The notes: a model not told the origin generated them from the sequence alone. A stretch of 58,387 nucleotides of DNA from S010-25 sp964441285 (GCA_964441285.1 CAYTUK010000014.1:1-58387), one strand, 5' to 3'. Shown: positions 18,259 through 27,694, counted from the stretch's first letter. Made by a program: numbers and translations.

Positions 18259-19163
18259 AGTTAACAGTAAAATGTACTCGATGCCAAAAAGCACCTCTTA
18301 CGCTGACATTGCTCACCGCAATAACGCTTTTCTTTTCTCTATTTAGCCTGTCCTACGCAGCCAAAGCGTTAAAATTGACTCAGAAAGTAAATGGTGATGC
18401 CTTTTATTCTATTCTAAACACGGGAAAACTCCGCGTTGGTGTGTCACTACGTGCGCCCTGGGTAATGAGAGATAAACAGGGAAAACTGGTTGGTTTTGAA
18501 ATGGATATTGCCAACCAGCTGGCGAAAGACATGGGAGTCACACCCGTTTACAAACAGTACGCCTGGAAAAAGCTCATTCCTGCTTTACTTAAAGGCGACA
18601 TTGATATTATTGCATCAGGCATGTCGATTACACCTCAGCGTAGCCTGAAAATAACCTTTTCCAACCCCTATGCAAGCTCCGGTTACAATCTGGTCAGTAA
18701 TCTTAACCTGACAAAAAACTTCAGCAGCATCACTAACCTGAATAATAAAAAAATTACTATTGCTGCAATAAAAGGCACTCTTTCAGCAGATATTGCCAGA
18801 AAAATTTTTCCAAACGCCAGACTGGTGCTGAAAAATACGGCAAAAGAAGCGGCCTCGGCGGTTTTGAGCGGCAAAGTCTATGCGCTTGTTGCTGCCTCAC
18901 CCATACCTGAGTTCCTCACCACAAAAGACCCGCATAAATGTGATATGCCATTAAGTAAACCATTGCTCAAAACGCGTGAAGCCTTTGCTATCAATAAAAA
19001 CAACCCCGAATTACTTAATTTCCTTAATTCATGGATTGTGACACATGATGCAGATGGCTGGATTCACAGCACACACGAATATTGGTTTAAAAGCCTGCGC
19101 TGGCAACATCAGGTTAAGTTACAACCGATTAAATCTCTACAGGTCAAATCGCCGCAGAACTAA
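18255..19163 (+). CDS. Periplasmic amino-acid-type substrate-binding protein
   Basis: This is a 302-residue extracellular solute-binding protein of family 3. A hydrophobic signal sequence covers about residues 18-36. The bilobal domain starts at GKLRVGVSLRAPWVMRDKQGKLVGFEMDIANQLAKDMG and continues with GDIDIIASGMSITPQRSLKITFSNPY, the classic SBP_bac_3 pattern. No ABC permease or ATPase is nearby, so it is an orphan that may serve a distant transporter, a signalling partner or enzyme. Two small exported proteins follow closely on the same strand. GGAAG precedes the ATG by five bases. Confidence 0.85.
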   Translation: MKLTVKCTRCQKAPLTLTLLTAITLFFSLFSLSYAAKALKLTQKVNGDAFYSILNTGKLRVGVSLRAPWVMRDKQGKLVGFEMDIANQLAKDMGVTPVYKQYAWKKLIPALLKGDIDIIASGMSITPQRSLKITFSNPYASSGYNLVSNLNLTKNFSSITNLNNKKITIAAIKGTLSADIARKIFPNARLVLKNTAKEAASAVLSGKVYALVAASPIPEFLTTKDPHKCDMPLSKPLLKTREAFAINKNNPELLNFLNSWIVTHDADGWIHSTHEYWFKSLRWQHQVKLQPIKSLQVKSPQN

Positions 19164-19168
19164 TCGTG

Positions 19169-19522
19169 ATGCATTTATTTCCCAAAATATCAATGAGAAA
19201 TCTGGCCGTATTAAGCCTGCTTTTTCTCAGCGCTATCGTCTATGCACACAATAGCGGCCTGACTCTACCCAATGCATACCGAACCCCACTCCGGAAGATC
19301 GTAGAAGAAGGAAATCACTGGCGCGCCACGCCCAGGCAGCAAGCTAATACCTGGCGTAAAGCTCAAAAGAAACCGGCATTAAAATCCCGTACAAAATTAG
19401 AATTTTTTCCTAAATACAATTATAAAACGAGCGACAACCCACCATCAAACAGTCTGCTGCAAAACACAAATGAGCAGGAGCGATCCTATCCTTCGACGAA
19501 TATCTTCAAATACAATTTTTAG
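19169..19522 (+). CDS. Small exported hypothetical protein
   Basis: I do not recognise this family. The ORF starts 5 bp after the binding-protein stop, where GTG at 19166 precedes ATG at 19169. A third Met at 19193 starts a signal peptide, MRNLAVLSLLFLSAIVYA. The mature part is about 90 residues, basic, and rich in Asn, Lys, Arg and Pro, with no Cys. The tight spacing suggests co-transcription with the binding-protein gene. A role as an exported accessory factor is only a guess. Confidence 0.6.
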   Translation: MHLFPKISMRNLAVLSLLFLSAIVYAHNSGLTLPNAYRTPLRKIVEEGNHWRATPRQQANTWRKAQKKPALKSRTKLEFFPKYNYKTSDNPPSNSLLQNTNEQERSYPSTNIFKYNF

Positions 19523-19634
19523 TTATTCTCTATATTGACTAATATTGTGATTGCAGTATTTATGAACGTATTATTTGCGCTTTTTTTATAGCGCCATCCA
19601 TTGCCCGTTACCAACAACCCTACCCGATAAAAGA

Positions 19635-20210
19635 ATGCTGCTGAAATTAATTTTTTCAATGACTACCTGCGCTTTAATGCTACTCGCGCCGAGGGCTTAT
19701 GCAACTCTGACCAAATCAGTCCGCACTGAGTATTACACCATTAATCCACAAACACCATACGATATATTGCATGCATTAAACCGGCGAAGCCCGGTCAGAG
19801 AAAACGGTTTGATTTTTCATGGCAACACGGACTGGAATGTTAGCTGGCGCTTCCAAATTCAGCCAGCACCGGGGGAATGCAAGCTTTTCGATATTCACAC
19901 CCAACTAGATATTAAGTACACGCTGCCGTTACTGGACAAACGTGTACAGAATAAAAAAACTATCGAACGGTTTAATCTCTTCAGTAAAGCACTCACCAAA
20001 CACGAGCACAATCACGGGCTAAACGGTAAAAAAGCCGCCAGAGAAATTGATAATACATTGCGTGTATTGCGCCCAGAAGCCGACTGCACACAACTGGAAC
20101 AAACGGCTAACGTACTTGGCCAAAAAATTATCCGGAAGTACACGGTAATTGATCGTGAATATGATCGTATCACTCAGCATGGACGTACCGAGGGAGCGTT
20201 TATAAACTAG
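19635..20210 (+). CDS. DUF922 putative secreted zinc protease
   Basis: This exported protein of about 191 residues has the metal-binding signature HEHNH in the segment KALTKHEHNHGLNGKKAAREID. It is typical of DUF922, a family predicted to be Zn-dependent proteases. I chose the start at 19635 because it begins a good signal peptide, MLLKLIFSMTTCALMLLAPRAYA; an ORF extension to 19575 lacks one. The preceding WNVSWRFQIQPAPGECKLFDI stretch also fits the family. It follows the binding protein and the small exported protein on the same strand, so all three may act in the periplasm. The substrate is unknown. Confidence 0.8.
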   Translation: MLLKLIFSMTTCALMLLAPRAYATLTKSVRTEYYTINPQTPYDILHALNRRSPVRENGLIFHGNTDWNVSWRFQIQPAPGECKLFDIHTQLDIKYTLPLLDKRVQNKKTIERFNLFSKALTKHEHNHGLNGKKAAREIDNTLRVLRPEADCTQLEQTANVLGQKIIRKYTVIDREYDRITQHGRTEGAFIN

Positions 20211-20287
20211 GGAACTCTCTGCGACGTGCATTCATGACCTGTTCAGAATATCCCTGGTTAGCGTGGCGCGTAAACGACCAGCGATTG

Positions 20288-21826
20288 TTAATACTCACAC
20301 AGCAGGAGCGATTTTCCGGTCATGGAAGCTGGCTGCTGCAACCCCATCAACTGTAGTACAGTCGGCGCAACGGCACTTAGATCCGCACCAGGGCGGAGGT
20401 GCCAGCTAGCTTCATCGATCACCATAAACGGTACCGGATACAGGGTATGCTGAGTATGTGGCTCCTGTGTTATCGGATTAACCATTTCATCACAGTTACC
20501 ATGATCCGCCGTTAGCAATACGGAAAAACCCGCTTTTTCGGCCGCATCGAGAACGCGGCCAACTTCTTTATCCAGTACTTCAACAGCCTTAATTACTGCG
20601 TCACGTACTGCGGTATGACCAACCATGTCGCCATTGGCAAAATTAACCAGAATAAAACCATAATCCTCTGAATCCAACGCTTCAATCACTTTGTCAGCAA
20701 CCTCTGCAGCACTCATTTCCGGCTTCAGATCATAGGTTGCCACATCGGGCGAGTTCACCATAACATGGTCTTCGCCAGCAAATGGCTTTTTCTTCCCACC
20801 GTTAAAAAAGTACGTTACGTGAGCATATTTTTCTGTTTCTGCACAATGCATCTGCTTAAACCCCGCTCGACTCACAACGGATGCAACGGTAGACTGTGGC
20901 CGCTCCGGCGCATAACCAATGGGTAATAAAAACTCTGGATCATATTCTGTCAGGCAGGTAACAGCGGCACCAGAAAAATCACCCGTGTCAATCTTTTCAA
21001 AATCTTGCTGGCTCAAAACGGCGGTTAACTGACGCGAACGGTCGTTACGAAAATTAAAGAAAATAACATTATCATGTGACTGAATCAGATCTGCATTATC
21101 GAGTACTGTTGGGATAATAAACTCATCCGTTTCATCATTTGCATAAGCCGCTTCAATAGCATAATGTGCGTTTTCTGCATGGCGGCCTTCGCCTAGCACC
21201 ATTGCACGCCATGCTAGCTCAGTACGATTCCAACGGCTGTCTCTGTCCATCGAGTAATAACGCCCGCAAACCGTTGCAATACTGCCGCCCGCTTCTTCCA
21301 GATGACCTTCAATTTCCTGTAAAGAGACCAATGCAGACATTTGTGCTGTATCACGACCATCGGTTGTCATATGAACCACAGGTTTTACTTTGTGGTCAGC
21401 GCACAGTTTTATTAGCGCGATAAGGTGTTTAATATGGCTATGAACCCCCCCGTTTGAAGTTAAACCAACCAGATGCACCGGACGTTGTGCCGCCGCAGCA
21501 TCCTCAACAGCTGCCACCAGCGCTGCATTATTAAAAAACTCACCATTTTCAATTTCGTCGTTAATACGGACCAGATCCTGGCGCATGACACTGCCACAGC
21601 CCAGTGTCATGTGCCCAACTTCTGAGTTACCCATCTGCCCTTCGGGTAATCCTACCGAACTGCCACAGGCAGACAGCGTCGTATGCGAATGCCGCGAAAA
21701 ATAATAATCCAGTCTGGGTGTATTGGCTTCCTGTACAGCATTATTCAGCCGACTTGGATTAACACCAAAACCATCAAGAATAATTAATAGCGCAGGTCTA
21801 CGGGGAACACTTCTTCTATCCGACAT
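20288..21826 (-). CDS. gpmI: 2,3-bisphosphoglycerate-independent phosphoglycerate mutase GpmI
   Basis: This Mn-dependent enzyme interconverts 3- and 2-phosphoglycerate in glycolysis. Its alkaline-phosphatase-like fold shows the first metal ligand in LDGFGVNP and the phosphorylated Ser68 in MGNSEVGHM. The later ligands lie in FANGDMVGHT and TADHGNCDEM. The 512-residue length is standard. It is downstream of tatC on the same strand with a 154-bp gap, so it may be expressed from the same transcript or its own promoter. Confidence 0.97.
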   Translation of the reverse strand: MSDRRSVPRRPALLIILDGFGVNPSRLNNAVQEANTPRLDYYFSRHSHTTLSACGSSVGLPEGQMGNSEVGHMTLGCGSVMRQDLVRINDEIENGEFFNNAALVAAVEDAAAAQRPVHLVGLTSNGGVHSHIKHLIALIKLCADHKVKPVVHMTTDGRDTAQMSALVSLQEIEGHLEEAGGSIATVCGRYYSMDRDSRWNRTELAWRAMVLGEGRHAENAHYAIEAAYANDETDEFIIPTVLDNADLIQSHDNVIFFNFRNDRSRQLTAVLSQQDFEKIDTGDFSGAAVTCLTEYDPEFLLPIGYAPERPQSTVASVVSRAGFKQMHCAETEKYAHVTYFFNGGKKKPFAGEDHVMVNSPDVATYDLKPEMSAAEVADKVIEALDSEDYGFILVNFANGDMVGHTAVRDAVIKAVEVLDKEVGRVLDAAEKAGFSVLLTADHGNCDEMVNPITQEPHTQHTLYPVPFMVIDEASWHLRPGADLSAVAPTVLQLMGLQQPASMTGKSLLLCEY

Positions 21827-21980
21827 TCTAATTTTTATCCAGGCGAGAGGCCTTTCTCTTCTTTTAATTGGCTTTAAAACCGCAATTTTACACTAATGCC
21901 AGGCGTTTTTCTAAACTTGCCAACAGCCAAATGCGTATTTTTTTATTTCTATTTATCGACCGGTCTATTCGGTCGCAAAA

Positions 21981-22934
21981 CTATTCAGGTTTCTGATTAT
22001 TCTCATCTTCTTCCTGCTCCATTTCATCAAATAATTTTTCCATATCCTCATCGTCCATATTTTCAGCTTCACTGCCGTCAGTTTCCTGGTCATCAGCTTT
22101 CACTTTGTCCTCACCTGAACTGGCTACCGCTGCATCCTCTTCAATCAGCTCAAACTCATTAGTCTTCATAATAACGTCATCACCGTTTAATTTATCTTTC
22201 AGAAATAATCGAGACGCTAACAGTCCTGACTCAAACAATAGCCAGATGGGTATTGCGAGCAAGGATTGAGATATTACATCTGGCGGTGTCAATACCATGC
22301 CTACAGCAAATGAACCGATAATTATGTAAGGACGCTTCTCGGCTAGCTTGTTGGGTGTTGTTATGCCCGCAGCAACCAGTAAAAACGTTGCTACCGGAAC
22401 CTCAAAAGCAATCCCGAAAGCCATAAATATCGCAATAATAAAATCCAGATACTGGCTAATATCTGTCATTACAGTGACACCTTTGGGCGCAACACCTATA
22501 AAAAATCCAAATAAAATCGGGAAAATAATAAAATAAGCAAAGGCAATGCCACAATAAAAAAGCAGTACGCTGGAAAACAGTAATGGCACTGCCATGCGTT
22601 TTTCATGCTTATAAAGGCCAGGAGCGATAAACGACCAGATTTGATGCAATAGATAGGGAATGGTTAACAAAACCGATAATAACATCACCAGTTTAAACGG
22701 TACCAGGAGGGGTGACGTTACCCCGGTTGCTATCATTGAGGTACCTGCCGGCATAAGCTTTTGTAACGGTTTTGCTGCCAGCGAGAAAATGTCTCCACTG
22801 AAAGAAATCAGGGCGAGGAACACAATGAGAACCGATAATATCATGTGCATTAACCGATTTCTCAGTTCCATGAGATGATCCATCAATGATTGTTCTTTGT
22901 CTTCTTCGGGCTGCGCCTCAGGCATATCTGTCAT
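21981..22934 (-). CDS. tatC: Sec-independent translocase subunit TatC, with acidic C-terminal tail
   Basis: TatC is the six-helix receptor of the Tat system, which exports folded twin-arginine proteins. The signature DHLMELRNRLMH is near the N-terminus. The six hydrophobic helices are between residues 30 and 245, with the FEVPVATFLLV and PPDVISQSLLAIP motifs. Typical TatC proteins end near residue 250. Here roughly 70 more residues follow, rich in Asp and Glu (for example DDEDMEKLFDEMEQEEDE), a cytoplasmic acidic tail. The start overlaps the end of tatB by 4 bp (ATGA), indicating translational coupling. Confidence 0.96.
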   Translation of the reverse strand: MTDMPEAQPEEDKEQSLMDHLMELRNRLMHMILSVLIVFLALISFSGDIFSLAAKPLQKLMPAGTSMIATGVTSPLLVPFKLVMLLSVLLTIPYLLHQIWSFIAPGLYKHEKRMAVPLLFSSVLLFYCGIAFAYFIIFPILFGFFIGVAPKGVTVMTDISQYLDFIIAIFMAFGIAFEVPVATFLLVAAGITTPNKLAEKRPYIIIGSFAVGMVLTPPDVISQSLLAIPIWLLFESGLLASRLFLKDKLNGDDVIMKTNEFELIEEDAAVASSGEDKVKADDQETDGSEAENMDDEDMEKLFDEMEQEEDENNQKPE

Positions 22935-23407
22935 ATCGATGGCTTATCTTTATGTATATCGGCGCTTGCCCCGGCATCTGTTGTCTCGGTTTTTTTAACC
23001 ACGTCATTCGAAGCCAACAGAGATTGTTCAACTTCAGCTTTGCTGTTGTCTTCCGTTGTAACTGAAATTTTATCTGTATCAAAATCTTGCACATCAAGAT
23101 CTTGTTCAATTGAAGAGCCAACAATATCGTCTTTCAGGCCGGCCTTAATGTTGTGTATATCACTTACTTCTGACTTTAACTGACGCTGCAATTCATTGAT
23201 CTGCACTTCCTGATTATGCAACAAACGTTTGAACTCGCCCAGATCAAACTCAGACTCAACCTCACTGCGTACCCCTTCAATAAAGCGCCGGCCTCGACCA
23301 ATCCAGTAGCCCGCTTTTCTGGCCGCACCAGGCAAACGTTCCGGCCCGATAATAACCAGTGCCAGAACCACGATTAACATAATTTCCCAGAATCCAATAT
23401 CAAACAT
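22931..23407 (-). CDS. tatB: Sec-independent translocase subunit TatB
   Basis: TatB pairs with TatC to bind twin-arginine signal peptides. The N-terminal transmembrane segment FWEIMLIVVLALVIIGPERLP is characteristic, with the conserved Glu and the GPERLP hinge. An amphipathic helix (about residues 25-60) follows, then an acidic, variable tail. The 158 residues are normal. It lies between tatA and tatC, but a 116-bp gap separates it from tatA. No terminator was seen in that gap. Confidence 0.94.
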   Translation of the reverse strand: MFDIGFWEIMLIVVLALVIIGPERLPGAARKAGYWIGRGRRFIEGVRSEVESEFDLGEFKRLLHNQEVQINELQRQLKSEVSDIHNIKAGLKDDIVGSSIEQDLDVQDFDTDKISVTTEDNSKAEVEQSLLASNDVVKKTETTDAGASADIHKDKPSI

Positions 23408-23523
23408 TTTATGACTATAAAAAACAGTGCGTTAACAGCTTATACCGCAGCAATAAGCGTTGAGGGGAAATGATAACAACTCGACTCGACCCGATCTTCA
23501 AATCTGGGAGTAAAGGCTTGTCT

Positions 23524-23751
23524 TTAAACTTTATCTTTTTCCTTGGACACAGATTCAGTTGAATCGATTTCATCCTCATCATGGGCGACTTTATTTTGCT
23601 GCGAACCAACATCCTCGCCTTCTTTAATCGCAGATTTAAAACTTTTTATTGCTGAGCCCAGATCGCTACCAACATTTTTCAACTTTTTAGTACCAAATAT
23701 TAAAATAACAACGGCAAGCAATATTAATAACTGCCAAATACTTATACCCAT
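23524..23751 (-). CDS. tatA: Sec-independent translocase subunit TatA
   Basis: TatA oligomerises to form the protein-conducting pore of the Tat system. The 75-residue protein has the expected N-terminal helix ISIWQLLILLAVVILIFGTKKL, with the FGTKKL hinge. The amphipathic helix LGSAIKSFKSAIKEGE and a short charged tail follow. It lies 69 bp after hisE on the same strand, the frequent his-tat arrangement of gammaproteobacteria. Confidence 0.96.
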   Translation of the reverse strand: MGISIWQLLILLAVVILIFGTKKLKNVGSDLGSAIKSFKSAIKEGEDVGSQQNKVAHDEDEIDSTESVSKEKDKV

Positions 23752-23820
23752 TATTTTCTCCTGTGAACTCGAATTCTTTCATTCGGTAAATCGTATGTTT
23801 AACGTATAACTCGCATTAAT

Positions 23821-24165
23821 TTAACGCGATGCTTTTTCATCATGACCAGACACACCAAAACGACGTGCCAGTTCATTTAATATATCTTCGTGTGATAGCC
23901 CCTGATCAGCCAGCAATACAAGCGTGTGAAACCATAAATCAGCAACTTCATAAACCAGCTTGCTTTTATCTTCCTGACCGGCAACATCTTTGGCCGCCAT
24001 CACCGTCTCTGTCGCTTCTTCACCCACCTTTTTCAAAATGGCATCCAGACCTTGATGATACAGGCTAGCGACATAGGATGAAGCCGGTGCCATCTGTTTA
24101 CGCTGCTGCAAGATATCTGCCAGTTGCGCCAGCACCTGATTGGTGCCTGAATTTTCCCCACTCAT
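23821..24165 (-). CDS. hisE: Phosphoribosyl-ATP pyrophosphatase HisE
   Basis: HisE hydrolyses PR-ATP to PR-AMP, the second step of histidine synthesis. The all-alpha NTP-pyrophosphohydrolase pattern is visible in ILKKVGEEATETVMAAKD and LVYEVADLWFHTLVLLAD, which supply the Mg-binding acidic residues. The 114-residue protein is a stand-alone HisE, not the HisIE fusion of enterobacteria. The gap to hisI is 18 bp. Confidence 0.96.
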   Translation of the reverse strand: MSGENSGTNQVLAQLADILQQRKQMAPASSYVASLYHQGLDAILKKVGEEATETVMAAKDVAGQEDKSKLVYEVADLWFHTLVLLADQGLSHEDILNELARRFGVSGHDEKASR

Positions 24166-24183
24166 TCTACCTACCCGTCTATT

Positions 24184-24579
24184 CTACTCGTAAATTAGCT
24201 TTGGGTCTTTAAGCACGGCTTCCACTTCGACCCATTTACTGCCTTGAAGCCGCCGATAAAAACAACTTTGCCTTCCAGTATGACAACTAATTCCTTCTTT
24301 TTGCTCAACTTTTAGTAAAATAACATCTTCATCGCAATCAAAACGTAATTCGATTAGTTTTTGTGTATGACCCGATTCTTCACCCTTATGCCATAATTTA
24401 TCGCGTGATCGTGACCAGTAAACGGCTTCGCCTGTTTTTACCGTCAATACCAGTGACTCACGATTCATCCACGCCAGCATTAAAATTTTTCCACTGCCCG
24501 CATCTTGTGCAATCGCGGGAACCAGTCCATTTTCACCAAAATGAATTTCATCTAACCAGGATTGATCTTCTGTGCTCAC
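24184..24579 (-). CDS. hisI: Phosphoribosyl-AMP cyclohydrolase HisI
   Basis: HisI opens the purine ring of PR-AMP, the third step of histidine synthesis. The Zn/Mg-binding signatures are present: YWSRSRDKLWHKGEESGH, then DCDEDVILLKVEQ and CHTGRQSCFYR. The 131 residues fit the single-domain enzyme. The start overlaps the hisF stop by 4 bp, indicating coupled translation. Confidence 0.96.
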   Translation of the reverse strand: MSTEDQSWLDEIHFGENGLVPAIAQDAGSGKILMLAWMNRESLVLTVKTGEAVYWSRSRDKLWHKGEESGHTQKLIELRFDCDEDVILLKVEQKEGISCHTGRQSCFYRRLQGSKWVEVEAVLKDPKLIYE

Positions 24580-25349
24580 AAACGCACCTCAATGCCACAT
24601 GCCGCCATTTTCTGCTTGGCCTCACGCACCGTATACTCACCAAAATGGAAAATACTGGCTGCCAGTACCGCATCAGCAAGGCCATCAAGCACGCCTGCGG
24701 CGAGATGCTCCAGATTGCCAACGCCACCGGAGGCGATTACAGGCACAGAAACAGCCTGAGCAACGGCCCGTGTTAATGCAATATCAAAACCAGTTTTTGT
24801 CCCATCACGATCCATACTCGTTAATAAAATTTCGCCGGCACCATAGTGCGTCATTTTCTGCGCCCAGGTAATAGCGTCCAGACCGGTCGACTGGCGGCCA
24901 CCGTGAGTAAAAATTTCCCAGCGTAAAGGCTCGCCTACAGCACTAACCTGCTTGGCATCAAGTGCCACCACGACACATTGTGATCCCACTTTTGCGGACA
25001 CTTCACGCACAAATTCCGGGTTAAATACAGCGGCAGTATTAATGGCAACTTTATCTGCACCCGCGTTTAACATATTACGCACATCCGCCACCGTACGAAT
25101 GCCTCCGCCAACCGTTAAAGGAATAAATACTTCTGCAGCAACCTGTTCAACAACGTGAATAATAGTGTCACGATTATCTGAGCTAGCGGTAATATCGAGA
25201 AAAGTGATTTCATCAGCACCTTCATCATCATAGCGTCGCGCAATTTCCACTGGATCACCCGCATCGCGGATATTAACAAATCGCACACCTTTAACTACAC
25301 GGCCATTATCAACATCCAGGCAGGGAATAATTCGCTTTGCTAGTGACAT
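24576..25349 (-). CDS. hisF: Imidazole glycerol phosphate synthase cyclase subunit HisF
   Basis: HisF closes the imidazole ring using ammonia delivered by HisH, yielding IGP and AICAR. It is a (beta/alpha)8 barrel of 257 residues. The catalytic Asp near residue 11 lies in IIPCLDVDNGRVVKG, and the second in VVALDAKQ. The phosphate-binding loops VGGGIRT and ASGGVG are clear. It is downstream of hisA with a 100-bp gap. Confidence 0.97.
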   Translation of the reverse strand: MSLAKRIIPCLDVDNGRVVKGVRFVNIRDAGDPVEIARRYDDEGADEITFLDITASSDNRDTIIHVVEQVAAEVFIPLTVGGGIRTVADVRNMLNAGADKVAINTAAVFNPEFVREVSAKVGSQCVVVALDAKQVSAVGEPLRWEIFTHGGRQSTGLDAITWAQKMTHYGAGEILLTSMDRDGTKTGFDIALTRAVAQAVSVPVIASGGVGNLEHLAAGVLDGLADAVLAASIFHFGEYTVREAKQKMAACGIEVRL

Positions 25350-25449
25350 ATTTTAATAACTCTTTTAAGTAATAACGACCGGGTGATAATAACTTGTGTA
25401 TCACGATGTCAATAAAAGACATATTCACAGCAGTATAAAAAAATATTTT

Positions 25450-26187
25450 TCACACCGGCTGTTGAGCCAGCCATGCCTGAGCTTCGGAAAAATCTATTCT
25501 CCCTTCATAGATCGCACGTCCAGTAATCGCACCCATAATACCTTCATCTGCCACGGCGTTGAGTGCTTTAATATCTTCCATATTAGTAATACCGCCCGAT
25601 GCAATCACTGGAATATTAACCGCCTTTGCCATTTTAACGGTGGCTTCCACATTCACTCCCTGCATCATGCCATCGCGGGAGATATCGGTATAAACAATTG
25701 CCTCGACACCATCATTCTCAAACCGCTTCGCCATGTCAATAACATCATGTTTAGATAATTTAGACCAGCCGTTAATGGCGACTTTGCCCTCTTTAGCATC
25801 CAGCCCCACAATGATATGTGTTGGAAACTCGGCACAAACTTCTGCAACAAAATGCGGTTCCTGCACTGCTTTAGTGCCTACAATCAGGTAATTCACGCCG
25901 GCATCCAGATAGGCGGCAATTGTATCTTCGTCGCGAATACCCCCACCAAGCTGAATTTTTAGCTCTGGATAGGTACTGGCAATACGATGAATTACTTCGG
26001 CATTTTTGGGTCTGCCAGCAAACGCACCATCGAGATCAACAATGTGCAATCGAGATGCGCCCGCCGCCACCCATTTACCGGCCATTGCTACTGGATCGTC
26101 TGAAAAAACCGTGCTATCTCCCATATCTCCCTGGCGCAAGCGGACGCATTGGCCATCTTTTAGATCAATTGCAGGTATTAACAACAT
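25450..26187 (-). CDS. hisA: ProFAR isomerase HisA
   Basis: HisA isomerises ProFAR to PRFAR, the fourth step of histidine synthesis. It has a (beta/alpha)8 barrel of 245 residues. The catalytic Asp is in IPAIDLKDGQCVRL and the acid residue in IVGLDAKEG. The phosphate loops QLGGGIRD and ASGGITN are present. It lies between hisH and hisF on the minus strand. Confidence 0.97.
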   Translation of the reverse strand: MLLIPAIDLKDGQCVRLRQGDMGDSTVFSDDPVAMAGKWVAAGASRLHIVDLDGAFAGRPKNAEVIHRIASTYPELKIQLGGGIRDEDTIAAYLDAGVNYLIVGTKAVQEPHFVAEVCAEFPTHIIVGLDAKEGKVAINGWSKLSKHDVIDMAKRFENDGVEAIVYTDISRDGMMQGVNVEATVKMAKAVNIPVIASGGITNMEDIKALNAVADEGIMGAITGRAIYEGRIDFSEAQAWLAQQPV

Positions 26188-26261
26188 AATTGTCGTACTC
26201 TTCGGTTATTCTAAATAAAGTCTTTTGATGCATTTCAAGCTAAGGAAGACCACAGATAGTT

Positions 26262-26912
26262 TTATATCTGTCCATTCCATTGAGTAAAGTTTTTCAGTAG
26301 TCGTAAACCATCGTGTGCACTTTTTTCCGGGTGAAATTGCGCTGCAAAAACATTATCCTGCGCGATAACAGCAGCAAACTCAATGCCGTAGTCCGTTTTA
26401 CCCACAACAATAGAGGCTTCCTGCGGGTCGACATAATAACTGTGTACGAAATAAAAACGGCTAGTATCTTCTATCCCCTGCCATAACGGATGCGGCCAGC
26501 TCTGTGTTACATTATTCCAGCCCATATGTGGGATTTTTAATGCCTGCATTGACGACTGGTTACTTTCGGCTGCAAAGGCTCGAACCTCGCCAGCATAGCG
26601 ATTCAAACAGACTATACCCTGATTTTCTTCGGTGTGCGCCATTAGCACCTGCATGCCGATACAAATACCCAAGAAGGGCTTTTCATCTGCCGCTTTTTTT
26701 ATCGCGCTATCGAGCCCCAGTTCTTCGAGCTGTTGCATGCAATCGCGCGCCGCTCCCTGACCGGGGAAAACAACACGCTCAGCCGCATCAATAAGACCAG
26801 CATCTGTTGTCACCACAATCCGCTGATCAATTTGAGCAACATGCTCTAGTGCTTTCACTACCGAGCGTAAATTACCCATACCGTAATCCACCACGGCTAT
26901 AATCGAACTCAT
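26262..26912 (-). CDS. hisH: Imidazole glycerol phosphate synthase glutaminase subunit HisH
   Basis: HisH is the class I amidotransferase partner of HisF. The sequence opens with VVDYGMGNLRSV. It carries the oxyanion strand VFPGQGA, the nucleophilic Cys in LGICIGMQ, and the His and Glu of FHPEKS. The 216-residue length is normal. It is in the his run between hisB and hisA. Confidence 0.97.
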   Translation of the reverse strand: MSSIIAVVDYGMGNLRSVVKALEHVAQIDQRIVVTTDAGLIDAAERVVFPGQGAARDCMQQLEELGLDSAIKKAADEKPFLGICIGMQVLMAHTEENQGIVCLNRYAGEVRAFAAESNQSSMQALKIPHMGWNNVTQSWPHPLWQGIEDTSRFYFVHSYYVDPQEASIVVGKTDYGIEFAAVIAQDNVFAAQFHPEKSAHDGLRLLKNFTQWNGQI

Positions 26913-27019
26913 ATTAACTTCTCTGCTAAATGATAGGTAAGGGGCAAAAAATCATAGTAAGATATTTCAATCAGTTTGATACAGGGACAACAAAACAAAT
27001 TAAAAAAAGGCTTCCCGAA

Positions 27020-27613
27020 TTACAAACTACCCTTTGTACTTGGCATAACACCCTGCATACGAGAGTCAATCGTCAGCGCCATTCTAAGCGCACGGCCAAA
27101 TGCTTTAAAAATGGTTTCGGCAATATGGTGTGCATTTCTACCGCGTAGATTGTCAATATGCAGAGTAACATTAGCATGATTAATAAAACCCTGGAAAAAC
27201 TCATGCAACAAATCCACATCAAAATCACCAATCATTGAACGGGGATAAGTCACCTGATATTGCAGTCCAGGTCGACCTGAAAAATCAATAACTACTCGTG
27301 ACAGAGCTTCATCCAGCGGCACATAAGCAACACCATAACGCACAATACCTGTTTTATCGCCAACCGCTTTTGCAACTGCCTGTCCCAGCGTAATACCAAT
27401 ATCTTCCACGGTATGATGTGCATCAATGTGCAGATCACCTTCGGCAGCAATTTCAATATCAATTAAGCCGTGACGAGCAACCTGCTCCAGCATATGCTCA
27501 AGGAATGCAACGCCGGTTGTTAATTTACATTTACCGCTCCCATCCAGATTAACACCTACCTTAATCTGGGTTTCCAGCGTGTTACGCTCAACACTGGCCT
27601 GCCGCTGCATCAT
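27020..27613 (-). CDS. hisB: Imidazoleglycerol-phosphate dehydratase HisB
   Basis: HisB dehydrates IGP to imidazole acetol phosphate. The Mn-binding motifs are DAHHTVEDIGITLG and GRNAHHIAE, and the symmetric second half is present. At 197 residues it is the monofunctional enzyme without the histidinol phosphatase domain of enterobacteria. It is the first visible his gene of the hisBHAFIE-tatABC run. hisG, hisD and hisC are absent from the window. Confidence 0.97.
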   Translation of the reverse strand: MMQRQASVERNTLETQIKVGVNLDGSGKCKLTTGVAFLEHMLEQVARHGLIDIEIAAEGDLHIDAHHTVEDIGITLGQAVAKAVGDKTGIVRYGVAYVPLDEALSRVVIDFSGRPGLQYQVTYPRSMIGDFDVDLLHEFFQGFINHANVTLHIDNLRGRNAHHIAETIFKAFGRALRMALTIDSRMQGVMPSTKGSL

Positions 27614-27694
27614 ATAAACTCCAAATCGTGTATTCTCACGTTACTGATAATACACTGTTGATAATAAATAAAAATTTAAGACTAATCAGGCAGA

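Noticed and set aside
23415..23612. Open frame overlapping the tatA end and the tatA-tatB gap
   Set aside because: It is an out-of-frame shadow of tatA extended into the spacer, with no start signal.
25383..25404. GTGATA...TATCAC inverted repeat between hisF and hisA
   Set aside because: The arms are only 6 bp with a 10-bp spacer in a short operon gap. Chance is a sufficient explanation.
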